64,000 nt of DNA, from positions 248,001-312,000 of the forward strand of contig CAVSPO010000023.1 in NCBI GenBank assembly GCA_963730005.1, written 5' to 3'. Source of the stretch: CAVSPO01 sp963730005. Its GTDB lineage: Bacteria; Actinomycetota; Actinomycetes; Propionibacteriales; Propionibacteriaceae. Position numbers and translations under genes: made by a program. Positions 16,624 to 25,364 of the stretch are shown here, piece by piece. Numbering within the stretch: the first letter of the stretch is position 1; every line of letters starts with the position of its first letter. The notes beneath the pieces are model-generated. The model was not told where the DNA came from and searched no databases. It worked only from the letters and a program-made list of their open reading frames with translations.

Positions 16624-17247
16624 GTGAAGATTCCTGACCTCGCCCGTCCCGGCCTGGAAGTCGCGCCCCTGCTCCTCGGGTGCCTGCTCACCACCCCCGT
16701 CGGGACGGTCCGATTGGTGGAAGTCGAGGCGTACGAGGGACAGTCCGACCCGGCATCGCACGCCTGGCGGGGCAAGACGGCCAGGAACGCGGCCATGTTC
16801 GCGCACGGCGGGAGCCTGTACGTCTACCGGATCCATGGGCATCACTGCGCCAATGTCGTGTGTGGGGAGGCGGGCGTGGCAAGCGCAGTCCTGCTTCGCG
16901 CTGGCGAAGTTCTCGAGGGCCTCGACGCTGTTCGTGAGCGACGACCGGGTGTTCCCGACGAGAAACTGGCTCGTGGCCCAGGGAATCTGTGTCGCGCTCT
17001 CGGCATTTCGCTGGACATGAACGGCGCTTCACTGCGCGGCCCTGACATTGTGCTCTGGGCCGACGAGTCGGACGAAACTCCCGACGTCGCCATCGGCCCT
17101 CGCGTGAACGTCTCCAGAGCCGCTGAGAGGCCGTGGCGATTCTGGCTGCCCGGCTCGCTCGCAGTCTCGTCGTTCAAGGCCCACCGTGCGGTTGGTTCAA
17201 GCAGGACCACTGGGCAGGGCCCGGGGCTGACGTTGGGGAGGGGCTGA
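16624..17247 (+). CDS. 3-methyladenine DNA glycosylase (AAG/MPG family)
   Basis: A 207-aa base-excision repair enzyme that removes alkylated purines. It has the family marks LARPGLEVAPLLLGCLL, the catalytic glutamate in VRLVEVEAYEGQSDPASHA, GGSLYVYRIHGHHCANVV with the substrate-pocket Tyr/His, and ARGPGNLCRALGI. The GTG start at 16624 gives the normal family length; an upstream ATG in frame would add an unrelated 62-aa tail. The ribosome site is weak (CAAGG). The last 20 or so residues are low-complexity and may be extended relative to homologues. Confidence 0.85.
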   Translation: MKIPDLARPGLEVAPLLLGCLLTTPVGTVRLVEVEAYEGQSDPASHAWRGKTARNAAMFAHGGSLYVYRIHGHHCANVVCGEAGVASAVLLRAGEVLEGLDAVRERRPGVPDEKLARGPGNLCRALGISLDMNGASLRGPDIVLWADESDETPDVAIGPRVNVSRAAERPWRFWLPGSLAVSSFKAHRAVGSSRTTGQGPGLTLGRG

Positions 17248-17337
17248 CGTCGGGAGGCGTGAAGCTGGGTGACCCGCGGGTGACGGATGGAATGCGCGGT
17301 GATGTACGTTTCAGCGATAAGCGCGTATGGTCGGGTG

Positions 17338-17601
17338 ATGGCTGAGGTGACTGTGAGTGATGCTCGGGCTCGGCTGGCCGACGTGGTCGACGCCGCCCGC
17401 GTGGCCCACGATCCTGTCTACCTGACTCGACGGGGTCTCCGGGTGGCTGCGGTGATCGATGCGGAGGATCTCGATCGCCTCATCGCCGCCGCTGAAGATC
17501 TGGCCGACATCAAGGCGGCCAAAGGCGCACGCGCGGAACTCGCCGCCGGGCAGGAAAGCATTCCTTGGGATCAGGTCAAGGCTGATCTCGGCCTGGCATG
17601 A
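17338..17601 (+). CDS. Phd/YefM-type antitoxin
   Basis: An 87-aa antitoxin whose N-terminal DNA-binding part (VTVSDARARLADVVDAARVAHDPVYLTRRGLRVAAVIDAEDLDRL) is the Phd/YefM fold; the C-terminal tail should wrap the toxin. ATG at 17338 is preferred to an upstream start because it opens the conserved domain. Stop and toxin start overlap by four bases (ATGA), the usual coupled arrangement. It likely represses its own operon, cooperatively with the toxin. Confidence 0.88.
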   Translation: MAEVTVSDARARLADVVDAARVAHDPVYLTRRGLRVAAVIDAEDLDRLIAAAEDLADIKAAKGARAELAAGQESIPWDQVKADLGLA

Positions 17602-17861
17602 CGTACCGGGTCCAGGTCGCGCCGGCCGCGGTTCGGCAGCTGCGGAAGTTGGACGGCACGGCACTGCGAAGAGTTCAGGCCGCGATCGAACTCCTTGCCG
17701 AAGAGCCGCGGCCCGGCGGCGCCAAGAAACTCGTCGGTGGCGACGGCGAGTGGCGAGTGCGGACCGGTGACTACCGGATTGTCTATGAGATCAACGACGG
17801 CGTCCTCCTCGTGCTCGTGGTCGCAGAAGGTCACCGACGGGAGATCCATCAACGGCGCTGA
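17598..17861 (+). CDS. RelE/ParE-family toxin
   Basis: An 87-aa RelE-superfamily toxin: YRVQVAPAAVRQLRKLDGTALRRV opening, LAEEPRPGGAKKLVGGDGEWRVRTGDYRIVYEIND core and LLVLVVAEGHRREIHQRR end. Arg and His positions in WRVRTGDYRIVY and GHRREIHQR fit an mRNA-interferase, probably ribosome-dependent. It pairs with the preceding antitoxin and marks the left edge of the accessory island. Confidence 0.9.
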   Translation: MTYRVQVAPAAVRQLRKLDGTALRRVQAAIELLAEEPRPGGAKKLVGGDGEWRVRTGDYRIVYEINDGVLLVLVVAEGHRREIHQRR

Positions 17862-17956
17862 CTCACGCACTCAGCCGTGGAGGCGCGTTCAATTCTGACG
17901 GTCGGTGCTCTGGTTACAGATGCTGTGTCGGGGGCGTGGAGGAGGGATCGCGGCAC

Positions 17957-18328
17957 TCAGGGTCGCCCACCACCAGGCCCTTGGATGTCCGCTGGCGAGG
18001 GTGGCCCCGGCAGTTCCCACACCCGGGCGAAGGTGTCGGCGAGCAGCGGCCAGACGAGACGCTGACCATCCTCGACGGAGCGGACGTCGTCTGCGAGCGG
18101 CGGAAGTACGACGATGTCGTGGGGGATGAGGCGGCCGGCCTGGTCGCGTCGGCCCCGGGGATCAGGGAAGCGCAGGGCGACATGCGCATTGACACGGCGG
18201 CATAAAATCGACTCGCCCTCGGTGCCTGCGAAGGCCCTCTCGTAGACAGGGAGCGGGTCCGAGTATCCCCCGTCGAGGAGGAAGCGAAAGCCCCACGAGC
18301 GTCCACGTGTGGCCCAGACGAGATTCAC
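17957..18328 (-). CDS. Small protein coupled to the P-loop GTPase
   Basis: A 123-aa protein of unknown family. Its GTG start at 18328 overlaps the TGA of the upstream GTPase (GTGA), so the two are translated together. Visible features are WATRGRSWGFRFLLDGGYSDPL and a repeated pattern of short strands (ESILCRRVNAHVALRFPDPRG, LIPHDIVVLPPLADDVRSVEDG), ending in a Pro/Gly-rich tail. There is no signal peptide or membrane segment. A longer open frame exists upstream but would lie wholly inside the GTPase gene. It is probably a partner or effector of the GTPase; that is inference from coupling only. Confidence 0.55.
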   Translation of the reverse strand: MNLVWATRGRSWGFRFLLDGGYSDPLPVYERAFAGTEGESILCRRVNAHVALRFPDPRGRRDQAGRLIPHDIVVLPPLADDVRSVEDGQRLVWPLLADTFARVWELPGPPSPADIQGPGGGRP

Positions 18329-19497
18329 CAGAGGCTCTTGACGAGGAGGTGGTCCTCCACGCCATGGTCGAGGTCGAGCCGGAATTGCGTCAGCGTCGCC
18401 GTGAGATAGTCCCGATCCGCCAGCGCTTGAGCGTGGATCTCCTCCAACTTCGACGTGCTGAGCTTGACCGCCTCCTCCAGCGCCGGGAGTGCGACCGCCA
18501 CGAGAAGAGGGCCAACCTTCGGCACCTTGGCCAAGAACTTGACGGCGACTTTCGCACCTGCACTGTTGAATACCGCCGCCAATGTGTCGGCGTGGTCCAC
18601 CAGCTCGCCAAGAACCTTGAGTGGGATGTCGAATTTGTTGGCCCACTGAGCGAGCCTCTCCAACGGAAGCATGAACGCCACCGGCAAGATGAGGTCAAGG
18701 CCCACCCGCTCGCTCACCTCGATCTTGTCGGGCTGGAACCTGGCCGAGGACAAGAGCATGAAGTCTTCGCCAAGGGACAGTGCTTCGGGCACCTGGACGA
18801 ACCCCTTGAGCGTCTCGTGCAGCGCCGCGATGTCGCCGGCGGCCTTTTCGACGATGAGGTCGCGAAATCCGTTGACGTCGAGGCCCGGGTGCAGGTCGGC
18901 CTTCGACAGTGCCATGATCCAGATGCGCGGGAAGTCGGCCAGCAGCTTTCCGTCCGCAAGTATGTCGTCCTTGAGCTTCTCAAGACCCTCGCTGAGGCCC
19001 CAGAGCATCGACTTGAGGTACTTCTCCTCCTCGCCCGCATGATCGAGCAGTTTCTGGCCATCCACAAGCACAAGGGCGACGTCTGACTTCAGCAGGGTGG
19101 TGAACGTCTCGAGGCGACGCGCGGCCTCCTCGTCGCTGCTTGGTTCCTCCTCGAACCACTGGCCCGGATAGTCGTGCCAGACGAGGCGCAGCGCATCGAA
19201 CGGATTCGGCTTGGACGCCTTGCCATCGCCCGGGGTGTTCATCTTGAGTGTGAAGGAGTAGGGCGTCGCGGTGAATCGATTGGTCTCTGGAACCTGCGCC
19301 TTGCTGCGCATACGCAGATAGTTCTGGCGCAGCAAGTTCCCCTGACCGATGTCGTCCGCGAGGACCTTGTAGAGGCTCTCAGCTTGAAAGGACGGTTCCT
19401 GAGTCGCGCCGTAGAAGGACGAGAGCAGAACGGTCTTGCCGCTGCCGCTCTCGCCGAATACGGCGATGTTCTGTTCCTCTATTACTTTCAAGGCCAT
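18325..19497 (-). CDS. TRAFAC-like P-loop GTPase of unknown function
   Basis: A 390-aa NTPase. It has Walker A GESGSGKT (residues 15-22), a G3-like motif in VWHDYPGQWFE (DYPG 109-112), strand ALVLVDGQKLLD (about 141-152) and a G4-like ALSKADL (SKAD 198-201). Together these point to a GTPase rather than an ATPase. The C-terminal half (about 250-390) is helical with hydrophobic stretches (VGLDLILPVAFMLPLERL, VGPLLVAVALPALEEAV). ATG at 19497 gives the expected short lead to the P-loop, though the ribosome site is poor. Stand-alone GTPases of this look occur in bacterial conflict loci; this one is coupled to the small gene at 17957. Confidence 0.7.
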   Translation of the reverse strand: MALKVIEEQNIAVFGESGSGKTVLLSSFYGATQEPSFQAESLYKVLADDIGQGNLLRQNYLRMRSKAQVPETNRFTATPYSFTLKMNTPGDGKASKPNPFDALRLVWHDYPGQWFEEEPSSDEEAARRLETFTTLLKSDVALVLVDGQKLLDHAGEEEKYLKSMLWGLSEGLEKLKDDILADGKLLADFPRIWIMALSKADLHPGLDVNGFRDLIVEKAAGDIAALHETLKGFVQVPEALSLGEDFMLLSSARFQPDKIEVSERVGLDLILPVAFMLPLERLAQWANKFDIPLKVLGELVDHADTLAAVFNSAGAKVAVKFLAKVPKVGPLLVAVALPALEEAVKLSTSKLEEIHAQALADRDYLTATLTQFRLDLDHGVEDHLLVKSLW

Positions 19498-19631
19498 GTG
19501 GCGACGGTAGCAGCAAGCTTGAGGCTCCCGATCTCCTTCTTCGCTTGTCACGCCGGCACTACGATTTGGCCCGTCCAATGACACGTGGGGGCCGGGCCTT
19601 TCCAAGTAGTGTCCCGACTAGGCTCGGCAGA

Positions 19632-20513
19632 ATGGCAGTCGTCGAAACGGTGCACCAAACCGAGTCCGGCGCCATTCTCGCCTTCACCCGGCATGTGGTG
19701 GTCAAGGTGCACCGTGACGGCACCAGTGAGGACGCCCTGCGAGCAAGACTCAACTGGGCGGCGCACCCCGACCTGGCCGGGGTGCTGGTGCCACCGCTGA
19801 CCACCTCCATCGAGCACATCCTGGGACGCCCTGTCACCTGCTGGCCACGCGTGGACACCCTGGACCCCGACGACGAGCCGAGCATTCCCTGGTCTGAGGC
19901 CGCCACTCTGCTGGCTCGACTTCACCTCATCGGGCGAACACTACTGGCGACACCCGGCACACCCGTGACGTCCGGTCATCCGCAGGCCGGTGCCGTCGCC
20001 CGCGTGCATCGCGCCGTGGGTCGGGTGGAGCAGGCGCTTGCAAGCACTCCCCATCTCGCGTCCTTGAACCTTCTGAATCGAGTTGGGCACGCCCTCGCCA
20101 GCGAACTGGCTGGCACCGCCACCGACCCGGGCAGGCTGACCCTGATCCACGGGGATTTCCATGCCGGCCAGATGGGACGGACCCGCGGCGCTGACTGGCA
20201 CCTGATCGACATTGACGACCTCGGGGTGGGCGACCCGGCCTGGGATCTCGCCCGACCGGCGGGCCTTTGGGCAGCAGGGCTGCTCCCCGATGAGGACTGG
20301 GAGGGCTTCCTGGACGCCTATCGCTCTGCCCGAGGCCCTGGCGTTCCGGCCTCCGGGGATCCGTGGCTGGAACTTGATCTGCCGGCACGGTGTGCCGTGT
20401 TCGTCACAACCGTCCGCTATCTGTTGCGACAAGCACGTACGTCGCCGACCATCGCGGACGACGATGCCACAGCAGCCCTCCTGTTGGACGTGACGTCACG
20501 GCTGGCACACTAG
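19632..20513 (+). CDS. APH-family phosphotransferase
   Basis: A 293-aa protein-kinase-fold small-molecule phosphotransferase (APH/ChoK type). It has a VVVKVHRDGTSEDALRARL N-lobe, the catalytic loop LIHGDFHAGQMG and the metal-binding LIDIDDLGVGDPAWDLARP. The acceptor is unknown; many such actinobacterial genes act on sugars, amino-alcohols or antibiotics. ATG at 19632 is chosen because homology starts soon after; an upstream in-frame start would run back over the divergent GTPase promoter region. It is followed five bases later by the zinc-ribbon gene. Confidence 0.8.
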   Translation: MAVVETVHQTESGAILAFTRHVVVKVHRDGTSEDALRARLNWAAHPDLAGVLVPPLTTSIEHILGRPVTCWPRVDTLDPDDEPSIPWSEAATLLARLHLIGRTLLATPGTPVTSGHPQAGAVARVHRAVGRVEQALASTPHLASLNLLNRVGHALASELAGTATDPGRLTLIHGDFHAGQMGRTRGADWHLIDIDDLGVGDPAWDLARPAGLWAAGLLPDEDWEGFLDAYRSARGPGVPASGDPWLELDLPARCAVFVTTVRYLLRQARTSPTIADDDATAALLLDVTSRLAH

Positions 20514-20517
20514 GAAC

Positions 20518-20826
20518 ATGACAAGCCCCTACACCGGCCCCCAGGATGCGCGACCAGGCGAATACCAGCCCTACCGTCCGGCTGGCTACGTCTGCCCCAA
20601 ATGTGGCGGGACGATGCCGGTGGTCGTCCGCAACGGAATCCAGATCGAGCAGTGCACCAACTGCCGCGGCGTGTTCCTGGACTTCGGCGAGCTCGAGAAC
20701 ATGATCGACATGGAATCCCGCGTGTATCAACAGCGCAGCCAAGCCGACTACGCCCCCAAGTGGGCCAACCGGAAAGACCGGCGCTACGACCGTCGCGGCA
20801 TCGCCGGGTTGTTCTTCTCCAGCTGA
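20518..20826 (+). CDS. TFIIB-type zinc-ribbon protein
   Basis: A 102-aa protein with a single zinc ribbon: CPKCGG and CTNCRG supply the four cysteines, followed by VFLDFGELENMIDMESR, the usual continuation in the zf-TFIIB family of small bacterial proteins. The N-terminus is Pro/Tyr-rich (YRPAGYV). The role is unknown. It follows the phosphotransferase closely on the same strand and has AGGA just ahead of ATG. Confidence 0.82.
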   Translation: MTSPYTGPQDARPGEYQPYRPAGYVCPKCGGTMPVVVRNGIQIEQCTNCRGVFLDFGELENMIDMESRVYQQRSQADYAPKWANRKDRRYDRRGIAGLFFSS

Positions 20827-20963
20827 CACCAGGCGGGCTGGCGTGGGGTGGCCACCCGTTGGCGGCCCCAGGCCGACGACGATGATGGGCGCCTGCACTG
20901 CGCGCCGTCCAAGCGGTTCGCCACCACCTCCGAGGCGGTTGTTGATCAGCCGACTGCAGGTGG

Positions 20964-21395
20964 CTATGAGGCTCGGGCGAAGCAGGCGAACTCGGGCGCT
21001 TCACCGATTGGCGTCGCGGATGGCTCGTCCGGGTCACCGGCGTTCGTGACGCCGAACAAGACGTCGCGAAGTTCGTCGGCCGGCTGGGCCTCGACCTTGG
21101 CGTAGGTCTGGACTATCCCCGCCCCGAGGCCGTCGTGCAACCGGAGCAGGATCTCAGCCGCGACCTGCTGCTTGTCAGTGGGCGGAAAGGTCGCGATGAT
21201 CCGGCTGGTGCCGGGTTCGATGTCGAGCCAGTTCCCGTTCCTGATCTGGCGCGTGCCGTCCTCGTCATGCAGCACCACCAGCGCGGCAACGATGGTGACC
21301 GGCACGGCCGCCCGGGTTCGATTCGCCACGCTGATCCGCACGTCCGTGTCCATCAGGTCGTTGAGCCCATCGGCACCAAGCAGGGTGATCGCCAT
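20964..21395 (-). CDS. 143-aa orphan coupled to the giant orphan protein
   Basis: A 143-aa acidic protein without recognisable family. Alternating hydrophobic strands (TDVRISVANRTRAAVPVTIVAALVVLHDEDG, WLDIEPGTSRIIATFP, AAEILLRLHDGL) suggest a beta-sandwich. Its ATG directly follows the TAG of the upstream 1250-aa gene (TAGATG), so it is translationally coupled and probably works with that protein. No signal peptide is seen. Confidence 0.6.
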   Translation of the reverse strand: MAITLLGADGLNDLMDTDVRISVANRTRAAVPVTIVAALVVLHDEDGTRQIRNGNWLDIEPGTSRIIATFPPTDKQQVAAEILLRLHDGLGAGIVQTYAKVEAQPADELRDVLFGVTNAGDPDEPSATPIGEAPEFACFARAS

Positions 21396-24300
21396 CTACT
21401 GAACCTCCTTCTTGGTCTGCTGCAGCCACTGCGGTTTCGGGGAGAATCGCAGCGTCGGCATGTAGTGCCCAAGGTCGACGATGTACCAACCCGGGTCGTC
21501 CATGTACGTGATGAGGTAGCTGTTGCTGGTGATCATGGCGTCCGTGATCCCGTACTTGTCTCTGGCCGCTGCGCGAGCCTTCGTGACGGCTCCGGCCTCG
21601 GTGGTTGCCTTCACGACGTACTGCCGGACGACGTAGTCAACATAGACCGTGATCTCCAGGGCCTTCTGGCTGGGCAGGGCATAGGTTGCCACCGCGTAAT
21701 AGGTGACACCGGAACTGCCGCCGTAGCGGACTTTCGCCATCACGGTGACTTCGTCGGACTCGAACGCCAGTGTCGGTGCCGTCACCAGCCCGTTGATGAG
21801 ACGCGCTTCGTAGTACACGCCGCGCTTGCGTTTGGACGGCCAGAGCAGGGAATTGCCGCGCCCGTCCCAGATGGTCAGCGCGACTTCGTGTTCGTCGAGT
21901 TCGCCGCCCTGGCGGGCCGCGAGCTGGTCCATGGAGCTGCGCCAGAATTGCACGGCGACCTGCACGTCGCGAGTCTGGGGCGAGCCTCCGCCCCCTCCGC
22001 TACCGCCACCAGTGCTACCGCTGCCACCACCACCGGTGCCCGACGAGTCGTCAGTGAGCGCAGCCATGAGCTTGTCCACACTGCCGCTCAGCACGCTGCC
22101 CACGCCACCGTTCTGCTGCCGGAAGAGCTCTTCGGTTATCGTGCGCGGTTGCAGCGAGGCCGTCGAGCCGGAGCTGTCGGCGGCGAACTCCGGTGTCGGC
22201 ATGTCCTCAACCCGCGGGGTCCCACCCTGGGTCGCACGTTGCTCGTCCAGCGCCCGGGCTGTGTTGATCTCGCCGCCGCGCTCGCTCACCGTGCCCTTGC
22301 CTGCGGGTGCACCCTGGCCACCTCCGCCTGCACCGGTGGTGGGAACTCCCATTGCGGCTGCGATCAGTTGGGCAGCGATGCGCATCCGTTCGGTCTGGGA
22401 GTTGACCACGGTGGCCATGTTCTGCCCCGCTTGCTCGCCGACCGCTGTGGCACCCTGCGCACTCGCCTGGAGGGCGGCTTGCGTGATCGCAGCAGTCTGG
22501 GCCAGACCGCTCATGTCCCGGAACATGTTTCCGTTTTGCACCGCATTGACGATGGCCGCCACGCCGGTCGCATCGGGCAGCGCAGTGGGAGCCTGAATCG
22601 ACAGCACCGGGGCAGACAACTGTCCCGGGGTGAGCGTCTCCTGCTGCGCGCGTGAGCCCGCCTGCACCGCGGCGATCTCGGGAGCCACGATCGGGATCGG
22701 TGAATCCTGCCAGTTCCAGAAGCGGGTGAGGTCGATCTTCTCGGCGGCGTTCGAGCGGCCCAACACCGCTTCGGCGAACACTCCACCGGATGGCAAGGGA
22801 ATGGTTTCGCTGCGGGGCGCCGGATGGTCCAGCCCGTGCTGCTCCAGCCACGTGCGCCACTCGTCCTGTTCCTCGGACCAGCGTGGATCCTCGGCGTCGC
22901 CCACGGTGACATTGACCTTGAAGACGAGGGTGTTGGCCACCACCGCCAGCGGCTGCATGTCGACAAGCCTCATCAAGGGGATCCCGCGGTAGGTGTAGCG
23001 GCTCAGCAGAGCGCCGACCGCTGCCACATCGAGTGACCGCAAGATGGCCTGCGTGTAGTGCAGACGATTGGCTTGCAGATGGGCGACCAGCTCACCCGCG
23101 GCCTGCACACCACCGAACCGGACGAGATCGGCCGGCTGGCTCATCGGACGTAGCACCACGGGCACGCTCAGCGGCAGCACGGTGCCCGCGATGTTGAGAT
23201 GCAGCGTCAGCGTGGCTGGCAGCGGGGCAGTGCCGGTGTACTGGGCGCCGATCGCCGCGATGTCCTTGATCGCCAGGGGCGTGGCGAACGTCGCGTCGGT
23301 GACGCTCGCGTGGGAGGGCTCGACAGTCTGACCGTTTCGAAGCCGGACGATGAAGCGGCTGGACTGCCCTTCACGCAGCGAGCAGCCGATCAGCAGCGCG
23401 TCGTCGGCGATGAACACCGAATCCGAATCTCCCTGAGCCATCGGACGGCCAGTCGCCCAGCCAAGGCGGTTCAGCTGATCCAGGTCCCACCCCTTGGTGA
23501 CAAGGAGCGCCGCAGCAGAATCCGCGGGCGCACTCGCGTAGTCGACCACCCGCGTGGGTGGAGTGGCGGCTGGCGTCGTTGTCGGTGACTCGCCGGCCGC
23601 CGTCGGTGTCGAAGCAGGGGCCGCGCTTGTTGTCGCCGCAGGGGCCGCCGCCGCAGTCGTCGTGGCAGCTTCCAGTAGTGCGGCCCGAGACAGCGTGAGC
23701 CGGTTGCCGAGAATGTCAGCCCGGCTGACGCGTGGCGTCTGCGGAATCACTTCGACCACGCCGTACTCGACGGTCAACTGCCGACGCGCTGCTGCGGTCA
23801 ACGCTGCGTCCGCGAGCACCAGCCGCCAGCGATCGATGCTGGCCTGGTCGCTGAAGTCGGCCAGCTTCACCGGGACGAACAGGCATCGTTCGGCTTGCTC
23901 CAGCTGGGTCGTCGTCCGGAAGGCCTGAACCACCTCGTAGTAGCTGATCGTCAGCGCATGCATGTGGTTGTAGTTGGTCACCACCCGCGTCGAGATCGAC
24001 TCGTGCTCGGTCTGGGAAACCTCGCGCACGATGGAGGCGCGCCGATTCCGGACAGAGGAGGCGTTCTGCTGGGAGCGGTCGTTGATTTGCTGCGCGAACT
24101 GAGCCGCGAGGTCGCGGGCGCCGAACGACGATGATGCGGTCTGCACATCGGTGGTGGTGTTGGAGACACCGCCGGAGCCACCAAAGGCGACTGGCCCCAG
24201 ATCGAAGCCGAAGCCGCCGCCGCCTTGGGCGGTCGTGGATTCCGAGTGGGTTGTGGAGCGGCCGCTCTGGAACTCGGTGGCTGTCGCGTTCGTCACCTCC

Positions 24301-25148
24301 GACAGCGAGCGGGCGTGCGTCATCGTGTTCGACAGCAGTTCGGATTCGGAGATGTCCTCACTTGCTGCTGCCCGGCTGCGTCGAGACCAGTCAACGATCG
24401 CGATGCGGGTGCTCTCGCCCGGTGCCAGCGACGTGCTGTGCAGCAGTTGGCCCAGCGTCACGCCCATCGAGTACCAGGACTGACTGAAGGTGAGAAGCGC
24501 CCCGGTTGCGAGATTGGTGAAGCCGTCAGCGGTGGCGCCGGCGGCCGCCAGATCGAGCGCGCCCGCGTCCTCGATGGGCTCCAGACCAGAGCCCGGCCTC
24601 GGGATGGTGTCCACGACGAGCTTGCGCATGAAGACGCGCTCCGTGGGGTAGCTGCCGGACGAGGGGAGCAGGTCGGCGGGGGCCCCGGAATCGGTGCTTT
24701 CCTGTTGAGCCGGGAAGAACGCGGCGGCGAGGATCGCCTTGGCGCCCAGATACGGGGGCCACAGCGCCAGGTCGCGCACGGTCGCGACATCCAGCCCCGT
24801 GGACAGCGCGCTCTCACCCACGGAGCCGACGTCACGCAGGATCCTGATGGGCTGACTGGCGAGCTCTTGCACCGACACGCCCGTGGGAAGGTCGACCGCG
24901 TCGGCGGCGACGGTGTCCAGGCGCACCTCGACGGCGCTGCCATCCCGTGCGATCTCCACCAGCCGGGCCGCGGCGGCGAAAACTCGTGAGGCGGCAAGGT
25001 CGAAGACAGAGCCAACGTTGATCGTCGCCAAGGCCGTCTGCGCCGCTTCGGAGACTCCCATCAGTGACGCGACGGGAGCTCGTAGCGCCTCGTCAGCTTC
25101 CAGGGCGGCCGCACTGGACCGCAGCCAATCCGCAACGGGGCCGCTCAT
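21396..25148 (-). CDS. Giant 1250-aa orphan protein with Ser/Gly and Ala/Thr linkers
   Basis: I do not recognise this protein. Residues about 1-130 are helical with two similar units (MGVSEAAQTALATINVGSVFDLA and GLDVATVRDLALWPPYLGAKAIL). Residues about 210-460 hold a long coiled or helical segment with LAPGESTRIAIVDWSRRSR, a Gly/Phe patch GGGGFGFDLGPVAFGGSGG and YNHMHALTISYYEVVQAFR. An Ala/Thr/Pro linker lies near 500-540. The middle has beta-rich segments, and a Gly/Ser linker near 1030-1055 precedes a C-terminal beta domain (ALEITVYVDYVVRQYVVKATTEAG, DDPGWYIVDLGHYMPTLRF). There is no clear signal peptide or membrane span. ATG at 25148 opens the recognisable part; upstream codons are Arg-rich and unlikely. 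Confidence 0.6.
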   Translation of the reverse strand: MSGPVADWLRSSAAALEADEALRAPVASLMGVSEAAQTALATINVGSVFDLAASRVFAAAARLVEIARDGSAVEVRLDTVAADAVDLPTGVSVQELASQPIRILRDVGSVGESALSTGLDVATVRDLALWPPYLGAKAILAAAFFPAQQESTDSGAPADLLPSSGSYPTERVFMRKLVVDTIPRPGSGLEPIEDAGALDLAAAGATADGFTNLATGALLTFSQSWYSMGVTLGQLLHSTSLAPGESTRIAIVDWSRRSRAAASEDISESELLSNTMTHARSLSEVTNATATEFQSGRSTTHSESTTAQGGGGFGFDLGPVAFGGSGGVSNTTTDVQTASSSFGARDLAAQFAQQINDRSQQNASSVRNRRASIVREVSQTEHESISTRVVTNYNHMHALTISYYEVVQAFRTTTQLEQAERCLFVPVKLADFSDQASIDRWRLVLADAALTAAARRQLTVEYGVVEVIPQTPRVSRADILGNRLTLSRAALLEAATTTAAAAPAATTSAAPASTPTAAGESPTTTPAATPPTRVVDYASAPADSAAALLVTKGWDLDQLNRLGWATGRPMAQGDSDSVFIADDALLIGCSLREGQSSRFIVRLRNGQTVEPSHASVTDATFATPLAIKDIAAIGAQYTGTAPLPATLTLHLNIAGTVLPLSVPVVLRPMSQPADLVRFGGVQAAGELVAHLQANRLHYTQAILRSLDVAAVGALLSRYTYRGIPLMRLVDMQPLAVVANTLVFKVNVTVGDAEDPRWSEEQDEWRTWLEQHGLDHPAPRSETIPLPSGGVFAEAVLGRSNAAEKIDLTRFWNWQDSPIPIVAPEIAAVQAGSRAQQETLTPGQLSAPVLSIQAPTALPDATGVAAIVNAVQNGNMFRDMSGLAQTAAITQAALQASAQGATAVGEQAGQNMATVVNSQTERMRIAAQLIAAAMGVPTTGAGGGGQGAPAGKGTVSERGGEINTARALDEQRATQGGTPRVEDMPTPEFAADSSGSTASLQPRTITEELFRQQNGGVGSVLSGSVDKLMAALTDDSSGTGGGGSGSTGGGSGGGGGSPQTRDVQVAVQFWRSSMDQLAARQGGELDEHEVALTIWDGRGNSLLWPSKRKRGVYYEARLINGLVTAPTLAFESDEVTVMAKVRYGGSSGVTYYAVATYALPSQKALEITVYVDYVVRQYVVKATTEAGAVTKARAAARDKYGITDAMITSNSYLITYMDDPGWYIVDLGHYMPTLRFSPKPQWLQQTKKEVQ

Positions 25149-25364
25149 CGCACAGCCGCCGCTCGGTTCAGATCCCTCGTGCTTGTCAGGTGCATGGCCG
25201 CGCCTCCGATCGGTCGTCCGCAGCCGACGCCTCGATCGCCGCATGCCTCGCCAAGGCGGTAACCGCGCTGCGGACGTTGCAGGGTGTCAAAGAACTTAAC
25301 ACTTGCAGCGGTTCAGTAGTGGGTTAGGAGGCCGTCTGTTTGGATGCTCCAACCAGCAAGGGGC

